Source: Gnetum montanum (taxonomy: Eukaryota; Streptophyta; Gnetopsida; Gnetales; Gnetaceae). From it: a stretch of 64,000 bases of DNA. A program made the position numbers and the translations under genes. Location of the stretch: positions 492,956 to 556,955 of the forward strand of contig MNCI01021551.1 of assembly GCA_015680685.1 (NCBI GenBank), given 5' to 3'. The notes under the pieces were generated by a model. It was given only the letters and a program-made list of their open reading frames with translations, was not told the origin of the DNA and did not search any database. Positions 60,601 through 64,000 of this stretch are shown one piece after another (position 1 is the stretch's first letter; each line of letters begins with the position of its first letter).

Positions 60601-63600
60601 ACAAAATCAGGCTTCTTGCGCTTACTCTTTTGATGTCGGGGGTCATCTATGGGGGTTTTCCTCTTCTAGGCATTGTCTTAGGTAGGGTGATCCCCTATCA
60701 CCATACTTGTTTATCTTGGCGATGGATATGTTGCAGGGTTATTGCAAAGCGACGGGGTGCGGGGTCTTAATGTTGTGGGGGTTCACTGCCTCACAGAACA
60801 CTATGCTGATGATACGATGATTTTTTTGAGGGTGTCGGTGCCACAAGCGCAGGCCTTTAACTAGGTGTTGGATTGGATGGAATGGGAGGTGGGGCTGGCA
60901 GTGAATCGGGACAAGTGTATGGTTCACTTGTTGTAGGCATTGTGTCAACTGCGGGGTAAGATTCTGCAGTGGCTGGGGATGATGGCAAGCACGATGCAAG
61001 AGACATACCTTGGGATTCCCATGTTTGTATGGAATTGTAAACAAACTTGGTTGTTGCTTCTACAACGCCTACAATAGCAGGTGGATCATTGGATGGTACA
61101 GTTCTTGAAAAGGAAAGGAAGGATGATCTTAGCTAACTCAGTGTGGATGGCCATGGCTAGATACACTACGGTGGGTGCTGCACCACCTGTAGGGGTGGTG
61201 GAGAAAGTTGACCAAGTGATTTGGGGGTTGATTTGGTTGGGTGGAAAAGGAGGGTTGAAATTTCATCTGGTGAAGTGGGACATTGTTGCCAGACCAAGGG
61301 AGGCAGGGGGACTAGGGGTGTTGAAGTTTCTGAAGAAGGCTTCGTCTACCAAATTGGGGTTCCCCCCTAACAACTAAATGACATTTGCCCATCCTACTTG
61401 TTGAACCATGGCCCAAAGCTCTCCATTTTCCCGAAACTATGCACAATCGAGTTCAAAGGTGGGTGTACGACCCATAGCTTCCATTGCTTGTCCTCACAAA
61501 ACAAGCTCCCTATGTCGCCACTTGCTACAATGTTGGCACATGAGAACCTCTAAACACGCATGCGTTCCTTGCCCAAAGGGTCACAATCCTTGCAGACCGA
61601 GAAGGCCATGAAGGAAGCTTGGTAGGTATAGCACTACATGTGGGAGGTGAAGTGGGTTGCCTGGGAGCAGGAGTTTGAGTGGTGGTTGAGTCTTGTGGAG
61701 CAAAGGTAGTAGGAACAAGAAAAGGAGCTCCAACATAGTTGGGACTTGAGGGAATCAGCCCTTAGGGCCACACTTGAGGATTCACTTCGAGAGCAGCTAT
61801 CGGATGAGCTACGGTAGGTTGAACAGACTAGCACAGAACAAAGGAGAGAGGAGGACTAGGCGCAGGAGCGTGAGAGGTGAGAAGAGGCTGAGCACCAACG
61901 ATAGCTTAACCGGGCACATGCGAATGGGGTCTGGCTATGGTTAAGGGCTAGAAAATGCCCATACGAAGTTATGAATATTTGTTGTGACACATTGTGGGGG
62001 GCTCTTCATTGGCACATTTGGAGGACTATGGCTACCCTCGACCCAGATGGGCATGGGATGGAGGAAGAGAGGGTGCATAAGCCAAAGAGTGTGAAGGAGT
62101 TCCAACAAGTGGCCTCGTTTGTTGACACGGAGGAGCATTGGGTGGTACTGGACAATATTCATGCTCTGCTGTGAATCTTTTCTAACCTTAATGCATTTCT
62201 TTTTCTCATTTGCTTGTTCCATTTGGCTCATTATTTCACTGGCCTTATTATTTTCTATTTATCGTTTGTGATTGTTATGCATCTTTGCTTCTTGGTCCCT
62301 CCTTCTAGAAAAGTCATATTAAACAGAATCCACTGATTTTTTTTCTCTAAGTTATCTACTTGACCTATATTATTGAGGCTTTCTATGATCGCATATTTGG
62401 TGAGCAGCTGAGGTACCCTTTTTAACTCCTACATGGGCAGGATATTCACTCTTAGCAAAATATTAATTTGTTTTATGTTAGAGAGAATGGTTCCTCTTGA
62501 AGATCTTTTTGGTGAGGCCACTTTACGATATATTTGGTTGCTTAAATCTAAAGATGTTGAATTGAAAGATCTATGAATTGTTACAGATTACACTTCTGGA
62601 AGTGAAATCCGGGAAAAATCCAAAAATTAACAGAAGTAGGTGTATTGCATGGGTCTAAGACGAATCCCATTACACATCCTTACAAAACCACACAAAACCA
62701 AACAATTCTTTTAATCTGAAAAATGGAATCCATAGATGCAGCATCGAAGACTCATGTAACCAAACACACCCTTAAGAGTTTGTTTTCTTTATTGCTAACA
62801 TCATTGCAATGAGCAAAATGAAAATTATAATGTCATTTTTGTTAAAATGCACTTATTTACGTTGACATCATTGTTTGTTCAGTGGGTCAATCCATCTATT
62901 CTCAAGCGAAACATATTTTTTAGTTACTTTCTTTAATTTATGCTAGTACTTCTACATTACAGGTAGAATTAATGGGAGGAACTCTTACAATGAAAAGCCA
63001 GGAACATTATGGTTCAACATTTTCTTTCACACTACCTTGCAAATTGCCTAGAGCAGAATCGTTATGTGATGAGTCTGAAAATGATCTGGATAATTCCGAT
63101 CTTGAAGCTCTAGAAGAAAAAGAGTGTCATTTTGAGTTCCCTCCACATGCTATAGGTTCTTTGCTTTCTGCCAGAAGTGCATCTTCACGATTAAAGATGC
63201 TTCCTGCGAGGCGAGTCAAAGAAAATGGATTTGGAGACCTTGAGCACATGCAAGGGAAAAGTAATTATGCAGTCAACTCCACAACAGTAAAAATAACAAA
63301 AAAGAATATGAATTCTGTCAACTCTTTGACACAACATTCTGCAGTTGATAACAAAACTTACTATAGAATTGAGAATGGTTACAAAGAAAAAAATGTTTGT
63401 CCTACAAATATAAGTAATGAACAGCTTCATGCTCTTACTGTTTCTAGTAATGGTATATGCATGCCTGCAAGAGAATGTGACCAACGTGGGAATCTTAGAC
63501 CAAGTTTGGGTATCGAAAACATTGGAGATTCAGGCAAGTGGAGCAGTAAAGAAGATAATAGTTCAGATATAACATCGTCAAAGCCCAAACCTAGAATTCT

Positions 63601-63739
63601 TCTTGCTGAAGATAACAAAGTAAATGTCATGGTTACACAGTCTATGATGAAGCGTTTAGGTTACAGTCTTGATGTGGTTTCTACTGGAGCTGAAGCTGTG
63701 CAAGCAGTGCAAAAGGAAGGATATGATCTCATCTTAATG
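23763..63739 (+). CDS. AHK5: Hybrid histidine kinase 5 (AHK5/CKI2-like), 10 exons, 3'-incomplete
   Basis: Cytosolic hybrid sensor kinase. In Arabidopsis AHK5 acts in ethylene, ABA and H2O2 signalling in roots and guard cells (family knowledge). Ten exons with GT/AG borders join in phase into 910 codons: 23763-24479, 24567-24623, 24922-25149, 25761-25854, 26358-26564, 28425-28555, 33807-33856, 39708-40072, 40182-40285, 62963-63739. Domains: acidic N-terminus with coiled coils (about 80-120 and 165-205), PAS (about 214-334), coiled linker (335-362), HisKA with phospho-His380 in [10 protein letters not shown], HATPase with N-box Asn496, G1 DTGIGIP (610-616) and G2 [10 protein letters not shown] (639-648), a linker of about 180 residues, and a receiver start with acidic pair Glu867-Asp868. 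No transmembrane segment is seen. The start is the first in-frame ATG after a TAG at 23718, with A at -3 and G at +4. The receiver continues past the window. Family assignment is very secure; the exact orthologue is inferred. Confidence 0.95.
24567..24623 (+). CDS. AHK5: AHK5-like coding exon 2 (residues 240-258)
   Basis: A 57-base exon bounded by ATTCAG and GTGATG. It encodes part of the PAS domain, [19 protein letters not shown], which continues in phase from exon 1 and into exon 3. The intron before it is only 87 bases. Confidence 0.93.
24922..25149 (+). CDS. AHK5: AHK5-like coding exon 3 (residues 259-334), PAS/PAC
   Basis: Bounded by TTTACAG and GTAAGC, 228 bases, phase 0 at both ends. 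Encodes the main PAS/PAC part: [29 protein letters not shown] and [11 protein letters not shown], all recognisable AHK5-group segments. The ligand or cofactor of this PAS domain is not known. Confidence 0.94.
25761..25854 (+). CDS. AHK5: AHK5-like coding exon 4 (residues 335-366), linker helix
   Basis: Bounded by TTGCAG and GTATAT. 94 bases encoding a highly charged helix ([20 protein letters not shown]) that links PAS to the kinase core. It ends one base into a Glu codon completed by exon 5. Confidence 0.93.
26358..26564 (+). CDS. AHK5: AHK5-like coding exon 5 (residues 366-435), HisKA
   Basis: Bounded by TTTGCAG and GTACAG. Contains the dimerisation and phosphotransfer domain. The H-box [15 protein letters not shown] carries the autophosphorylated His380. 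The second helix ([20 protein letters not shown], then [11 protein letters not shown]) is intact. No catalytic residue is missing. Confidence 0.96.
27335..27525 (-). mobile_element. Au-like SINE in intron 5
   Basis: On the minus strand it has a tRNA-like head with GACCTGGGTTCAAGC (B box). The + strand segment GTGGGGTCCTGGGAGGGTCA resembles the conserved 3' half of plant Au SINEs. Borders uncertain. Confidence 0.55.
28425..28555 (+). CDS. AHK5: AHK5-like coding exon 6 (residues 436-478)
   Basis: Starts after TTTAATAG and ends at GTGAGT. Encodes the HisKA-to-HATPase junction, [20 protein letters not shown], then [13 protein letters not shown] and EDVPVE. Phase continues from the split Gly codon at the end of exon 5. 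The preceding intron is 1.86 kb and holds a (GA)n tract and a SINE-like element. Confidence 0.94.
29644..29858 (-). mobile_element. 5'-truncated LINE tail with target duplication
   Basis: A T run at its left end is the poly(A) tail of a minus-strand insertion. ATGATTACTTG (29633-29643) and ATGATGACTTG (29859-29869) are target copies with one mismatch. The adjoining GAGAAACTGTTGGGTAATG is LINE 3' UTR type. Confidence 0.7.
31193..31236. repeat. 22-bp tandem duplication
   Basis: AATAAATAGCATTATAGTTAAC occurs twice without a gap, at 31193 and 31215. Confidence 0.85.
31260..31520. repeat. Purine-rich imperfect repeats in intron 6
   Basis: AGATATAATA(A/G)CTACAATAAAAACAA occurs twice (about 31319 and 31399) within A/G-rich sequence, and AAGGTAAAGGGTACAA is duplicated at about 31486 and 31509. 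Low-complexity DNA without coding value. Confidence 0.55.
32388..32472 (+). mobile_element. SINE family 1 fragment in intron 6
   Basis: GTGTTAACGTAGTGGTAAGA (A box) and AAGTTCAATTCCAGTGGGCA (B box) match the family head; the body is lost after GGACC. Confidence 0.6.
33163..33236 (-). mobile_element. SINE family 1 fragment in intron 6
   Basis: Reverse complement GTGTTAGCTTAATGGTAAGA, then GGTTCAATTC. Only the tRNA-like head remains. Confidence 0.6.
33807..33856 (+). CDS. AHK5: AHK5-like coding exon 7 (residues 479-495), 50-base micro-exon
   Basis: A short exon isolated between introns of 5.25 and 5.85 kb. TTGCAG precedes it and GTACAT follows. It encodes [16 protein letters not shown] and two bases of the Ser before the N-box Asn. 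Losing it would remove the helix entering the ATP-binding site and shift the frame. It is too short for ORF-based prediction and rests on splice sites plus the family match. Confidence 0.93.
34150..37205 (+). mobile_element. L1-type LINE, degenerate, with many TAG stops at Gln positions
   Basis: Order on the + strand: ORF1 tail; endonuclease start [10 protein letters not shown] (34677) with VCLQETKL; endonuclease core to about 35340; [10 protein letters not shown] linker; RT with [28 protein letters not shown] and HYVEDTILF (36660) in place of YADD; post-RT part to about 37200. Nearly all frame stops are TAG where related copies or context call for CAG (Gln) or TGG (Trp). The 3' end and zinc-binding domain are missing. 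Confidence 0.82.
37206..38059. other. Unassigned AT-rich intron sequence
   Basis: About 850 bases between the LINE and the gag fragment; two short antiparallel open frames at 37447-37656 are complementary shadows with no recognisable family. No feature supported. Confidence 0.4.
38060..38510 (-). pseudogene. Gypsy gag fragment related to the element at the window start
   Basis: Minus-strand [14 protein letters not shown] (about 38080-38120) parallels CNICMYDHPKGQCP at 760-830. Upstream [20 protein letters not shown] followed by DQEEE parallels the Glu-rich spacer at 907-1131. The first Cys pair is damaged (CxxH). An isolated fragment without LTRs. Confidence 0.6.
38520..39190 (-). pseudogene. 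LINE ORF1 fragment (DUF4283-like)
   Basis: Minus-strand text [11 protein letters not shown] followed by [20 protein letters not shown] has the DUF4283 pattern (F.F.....D...VL.GGPW.F....L....W.P) of plant LINE ORF1 proteins. Upstream is a Glu/Met/Gly-rich stretch (39190-38921). Several TAG and TAA stops break it. Confidence 0.55.
39708..40072 (+). CDS. AHK5: AHK5-like coding exon 8 (residues 495-617), N-box to G1-box
   Basis: Starts after CTTTCAG and completes the Ser codon of exon 7 to give [14 protein letters not shown] (N-box, Asn496). It ends at GTACAC after DTGIGIP (G1 box, Asp610). Between the boxes lies an insertion of more than 60 residues rich in Ser, Glu, Thr and Cys. It sits where AHK5 proteins carry a shorter variable loop. 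A competing acceptor at 39680 would not keep the frame. Confidence 0.94.
40182..40285 (+). CDS. AHK5: AHK5-like coding exon 9 (residues 617-651), G2-box
   Basis: Bounded by TTAACAG and GTATTA. Encodes [20 protein letters not shown] (F-box region) and [13 protein letters not shown] (G2 box), completing the nucleotide lid. It ends in phase 0 and is followed by the 22.7-kb intron 9. Confidence 0.95.
41396..43060 (+). repeat. Repeat R, copy a (first part)
   Basis: Starts TAGGACCCCTAATAGCCACC and parallels 50635-52440 over nearly its whole length (for example TCTAAGGATTGATGCAT, GCAATGTGGCATTGCATTCC, ACAATGCAACCCATC and TCCAAGGAGACTTCTAGGCT). It is split by the poly(A) insertion at 43061-43618 and by the copia element at 44004. 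Type unknown; the start resembles LTRs beginning TGTAGGACCCC. Confidence 0.75.
42137..42214. repeat. 39-bp tandem duplication inside repeat R copy a
   Basis: A unit starting TTGGGTCTAGTGGCTCACAA occurs at 42137 and 42176, adjacent and identical over the period. Copy c has one unit only. Confidence 0.8.
43061..43618 (+). mobile_element. Poly(A)-tailed insertion carrying the 3' end of a J-domain ORF (copy 3)
   Basis: Interrupts repeat R. It begins with CAT CCT GAT (43064-43072), the HPD signature, and continues [20 protein letters not shown] then HA, ending [12 protein letters not shown] and TAG at 43238. This parallels [20 protein letters not shown]...[11 protein letters not shown] in the copy at 47.5 kb. 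One TGA breaks the frame. A 3' UTR of about 370 bases follows, ending in a run of ten A (43609-43618). The 5' truncation and tail indicate reverse transcription by a LINE. A target duplication was not found. Confidence 0.7.
43619..44003 (+). repeat. Repeat R, copy a (middle part)
   Basis: Continues R up to the copia insertion point TACCA; parallels 52490-52860. Carries an (ATC)n tract at 43791-43810. Confidence 0.65.
44004..44289 (-). repeat. 3' LTR of the copia element
   Basis: Reads TGTTGTTATTCAG to ATTTCCACA on the + strand; on the element strand TG...CA. Preceded on that strand by the purine tract AACTTGAGAGGGAG. Confidence 0.93.
44320..45156 (-). pseudogene. Copia RT thumb and RNase H, degenerate
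   Basis: [40 protein letters not shown], then DADx[13 protein letters not shown] and [12 protein letters not shown], the usual C-terminal copia blocks. A stop interrupts DAD-x-AG, and a one-base shift lies after KER. Confidence 0.88.
45234..45921 (-). pseudogene. Copia reverse transcriptase, nearly continuous
   Basis: Contains [20 protein letters not shown], the [19 protein letters not shown] block, and YVDD (45234-45245). A stop (about 45690) and a frame shift before YVDD separate the pieces. Confidence 0.9.
46305..47160 (-). pseudogene. Copia integrase, degenerate
   Basis: Pre-integrase zinc finger [10 protein letters not shown]...[10 protein letters not shown] (47135-47010). Catalytic core with [15 protein letters not shown] (47094-46861) and TDNAKEYF (about 46750). 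The frame is broken after DDHTRLT and again before the segment 46628-46305. Confidence 0.85.
47161..47752 (+). pseudogene. Coiled-coil plus DnaJ-type J-domain ORF, two internal stops
   Basis: About 195 codons. Residues 1-100 form a highly charged helix typical of coiled coils. Residues about 107-180 form the J-domain: helix I (PYLILGIN), helix II ([15 protein letters not shown]), HPD loop, helix III ([20 protein letters not shown]). The C-terminus has a Cys-x-Cys. TGA after HGHNA and TAG after DRGR are readable as CGA and CAG changed by one C-to-T step. No start Met is seen at the left edge, so the 5' end is truncated. Not homologous to copia. Confidence 0.6.
47810..47822 (+). repeat. Run of 13 G between alternating G and C runs
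   Basis: Within 47765-47870, runs of 4-13 G and 6-7 C alternate, giving strong G-quadruplex or hairpin potential and a likely site of assembly error. Confidence 0.7.
47878..48020 (-). pseudogene. Copia protease start, active site mutated
   Basis: [12 protein letters not shown] (about 47984-48019) is the aspartic protease site, with the usual DSGA changed to DSKA. The frame continues to SNTGSIV, where the GC-rich insert begins. The rest of the domain is absent. Confidence 0.75.
48250..49096 (-). pseudogene. Copia gag with CCHC zinc knuckle
   Basis: Start ATG at 49096 ([10 protein letters not shown]). The UBN2-type gag core reads [19 protein letters not shown] (48880-48800) and ends in C-x2-H-x4-GHTRETCW (about 48291-48345), a zinc knuckle whose first Cys is altered. 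Several internal TAG/TAA stops. Confidence 0.8.
49354..49639 (-). repeat. 5' LTR of the copia element
   Basis: Same length as the 3' LTR. Directly inside it lies TGGTATCAGAGAATTTC (minus strand, 49353 downward), the primer-binding site. Confidence 0.93.
49645..50630 (+). repeat. Repeat R: end of copy a and partial copy b
   Basis: From 49645, AAGCTTGGACATTGTGATGG onward continues copy a (parallel at 52863). At about 49955, TAGTACCCTTAATAACTACC begins a second, shorter copy ending at GGTGGGTACA (50628), directly followed by copy c. Confidence 0.65.
50631..53150 (+). repeat. Repeat R, copy c
   Basis: Starts TGTAGGACCCCCTAATAACC. Parallels copy a up to GAGTACTCAAT (about 53128), without the copia and poly(A) insertions, and so shows their empty sites. 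It contains its own small retro-insertion (51777-51980). Confidence 0.7.
51777..51980 (+). mobile_element. Small SINE-like insertion with internal 38-bp duplication
   Basis: Present in R copy c, absent at the same point in copy a. It ends in a run of A, and AAATGGGG on the left versus AAATGGCG on the right look like target copies with one mismatch. Inside, GCCTAGGGGAGTGGGGCCAG and GCCTAGGGGAGTGGGGTCAG start two units of about 38 bases. Confidence 0.6.
53151..55009. other. Unassigned intron sequence with G-rich and (AT)n tracts
   Basis: A G-rich stretch lies at 53316-53375 (GGGGGAGGGGAGCGGGGGGT) and (AT)n at 54816-54830. Short open frames (53489-53740 among others) show no known domain. Possibly a worn LTR element. 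Confidence 0.4.
55010..55220 (+). repeat. Repeat R, fragment d
   Basis: ATATATTATTATTAAAATAA and following text parallel 51508-51700. Cut at ACATGACTAAC by the next LINE. Confidence 0.65.
55221..56260 (+). mobile_element. LINE fragment: ORF1 tail and endonuclease, + strand
   Basis: Endonuclease starts [10 protein letters not shown] (55456), has [19 protein letters not shown] (about 55830) and [19 protein letters not shown] (56090), the catalytic D-H blocks of the L1 endonuclease. It ends in the [10 protein letters not shown] region. Stops are TAG in place of Gln or Trp. Close relative of 34150-37205. Confidence 0.82.
56285..58570 (-). mobile_element. LINE fragment: endonuclease to RT, - strand, RT active site YANN
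   Basis: Reads from an endonuclease start (about 58422, MRILSWN-type) with ASNHRPLV (57790) to RT blocks [20 protein letters not shown] (56850) and [15 protein letters not shown], then GDPLSPYLF and HYANNMFLF. Both catalytic Asp of YADD are Asn (56429-56440), each a G-to-A change. It lies tail-to-tail with the + LINE at 55221. Confidence 0.82.
58571..60078. other. Unassigned AT-rich intron sequence
   Basis: No gene or clear repeat border; short open frame at 58999-58817 only. Confidence 0.4.
60079..60350 (-). mobile_element. LINE 3' end fragment (minus strand), tentative
   Basis: TTTTTTTTGAGAAATGTTTA at the left edge resembles the poly(A)/3' UTR border of the LINE tail at 29644. The right edge merges into the next, + strand LINE. 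Confidence 0.4.
60390..61360 (+). mobile_element. LINE fragment: RT core with intact YADD, + strand
   Basis: RT blocks [20 protein letters not shown] (60490-60555), GDPLSPYLF-like text (60690-60715) and YADDTMIF (60802 onward), then the post-RT region [20 protein letters not shown] and GGLGVLKF. Starts inside RT and stops before the zinc-binding domain, where J-domain copy 2 begins. Confidence 0.8.
61400..62174 (+). pseudogene. Coiled-coil/J-domain ORF (copy 2), degenerate
   Basis: From 61590 the frame reads [11 protein letters not shown], then a long Glu/Gln/Arg-rich helix. It continues [31 protein letters not shown] (HPD changed to DPD, 62040-62048) and [20 protein letters not shown], ending HALL and TGA (62172-62174). 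This parallels copy 1 along its length, including [10 protein letters not shown]/HQRxLNRAH. About ten TAG stops lie in the coil at Gln or Trp positions. An upstream open frame (61408-61608, Cys/His-rich) may be its N-terminal part in another frame or unrelated. Confidence 0.65.
62175..62962 (+). other. End of intron 9, no further element recognised
   Basis: AT-rich sequence leading to the acceptor TTCTACATTACAG before exon 10. No poly(A) tail was seen for J-domain copy 2. Confidence 0.5.
62963..63739 (+). CDS. AHK5: AHK5-like coding exon 10 (residues 652-910), HATPase end, linker, receiver start
   Basis: Starts after TTACAG with [12 protein letters not shown], the last HATPase strand (GSTFSFTLP). 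A linker of about 180 residues follows, rich in Ser, Asn and charged residues. Then the receiver begins: [20 protein letters not shown] (861-880), with acidic pair Glu867-Asp868, running to YDLILM, where GTACGA starts the next intron. The phospho-accepting Asp of the usual D-x-CMP motif must be the first codon of the next exon, outside the window. Confidence 0.94.
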
Positions 63740-64000
63740 GTACGATCTTTTCTATTTGTCAATTTAATTTGGATCTAGGTGAAAGTATACTATATTGATA
63801 CCTAATATATTTTTTATCCAGCTCTCTGATATTGGAGCAAAACTTATGCTTCAACGATATTTTTATCATGACTTTTTAATACTTTTTCTTGTTTTATTCT
63901 GTAAAGAACACTGGAAAAATTTCATCTGCAAAATCATGTCATCTTCCAAACTGCAATATAAGAGCCCAAATTATCTCCTGGAAGGGACGGTGCTCTGCCT
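63740..64000 (+). other. Start of intron 10 (incomplete)
   Basis: Begins GTACGA after Met910; no acceptor for the remaining receiver exon lies within the last 260 bases. Confidence 0.75.

Larger units (their letters stand above)
40286..62962 (+). other. Intron 9 of the AHK5-like gene (22.7 kb)
   Basis: GTATTA to TTACAG; joins Leu651 to Val652 in phase. It is a stack of transposons: repeat R copies, copia 44004-49639, three J-domain ORF copies and four LINE fragments. An open frame at 40835-41077 is not recognised. No independent host gene found. Confidence 0.9.

Noticed and set aside
1-64000. CRISPR arrays, operons, bacterial promoters or terminators
   Set aside because: None seen; splice sites, SINEs and LTR elements show plant nuclear DNA.

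Overview
This is a plant nuclear window, most likely from a gymnosperm or another very large, transposon-bloated genome. The evidence is one intron-rich plant gene spread over 40 kb, introns of up to 22.7 kb filled with old LINE, copia, gypsy and SINE debris, and no bacterial-style gene packing. The species cannot be named from the sequence.

The only host gene recognised with confidence is a cytosolic hybrid histidine kinase orthologous to Arabidopsis AHK5/CKI2. Ten coding exons on the + strand (23763-63739) join in phase into 910 codons: N-terminal coiled coil, PAS domain, HisKA (His380), HATPase (N, G1 and G2 boxes), a long linker and the first half of a receiver domain. The rest of the receiver, including the phospho-accepting Asp, lies beyond the right edge. 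A 5' leader exon (from about 23523) carries three upstream ORFs. A promoter-like segment with a duplicated TGACGTAA motif and a TATA box lies near 19.2-19.3 kb, and a second GC-rich promoter-like island lies at 5.1-6.2 kb.

Layout: 1-2902, 5' part of a minus-strand gypsy element (gag remnants, primer site, LTR). 2903-5080, AT-rich intergenic. 5080-6200, GC-rich island. 6340-9110, minus LINE. 9.1-19.1 kb, intergenic with SINEs, a truncated LTR and a solo LTR with perfect target duplication. 19.2-23.7 kb, low-repeat upstream region of the kinase gene. 23.7-28.6 kb, exons 1-6. 28.6-39.7 kb, introns 6 and 7 with LINE, SINE and gag fragments around exon 7. 39.7-40.3 kb, exons 8-9. 40.3-62.96 kb, giant intron 9 with several copies of an unidentified repeat (R), a complete but dead copia element nested in it, inverted LINE fragments, and three copies of an unusual coiled-coil/J-domain ORF. 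62.96-63.74 kb, exon 10.

The most unusual signal is that J-domain family: a coiled-coil region followed by a DnaJ-type J-domain with HPD signature and a Cys-x-Cys tail. One copy (47.16-47.87 kb) is GC-rich and sits inside the copia element. One (43.06-43.62 kb) starts at HPD and ends in poly(A). One (about 61.4-62.18 kb) follows a LINE reverse transcriptase fragment. This looks like a retro-mobilised chaperone-like ORF not normally associated with plant transposons. Calls rest on reading by eye; no alignment or database search was run.
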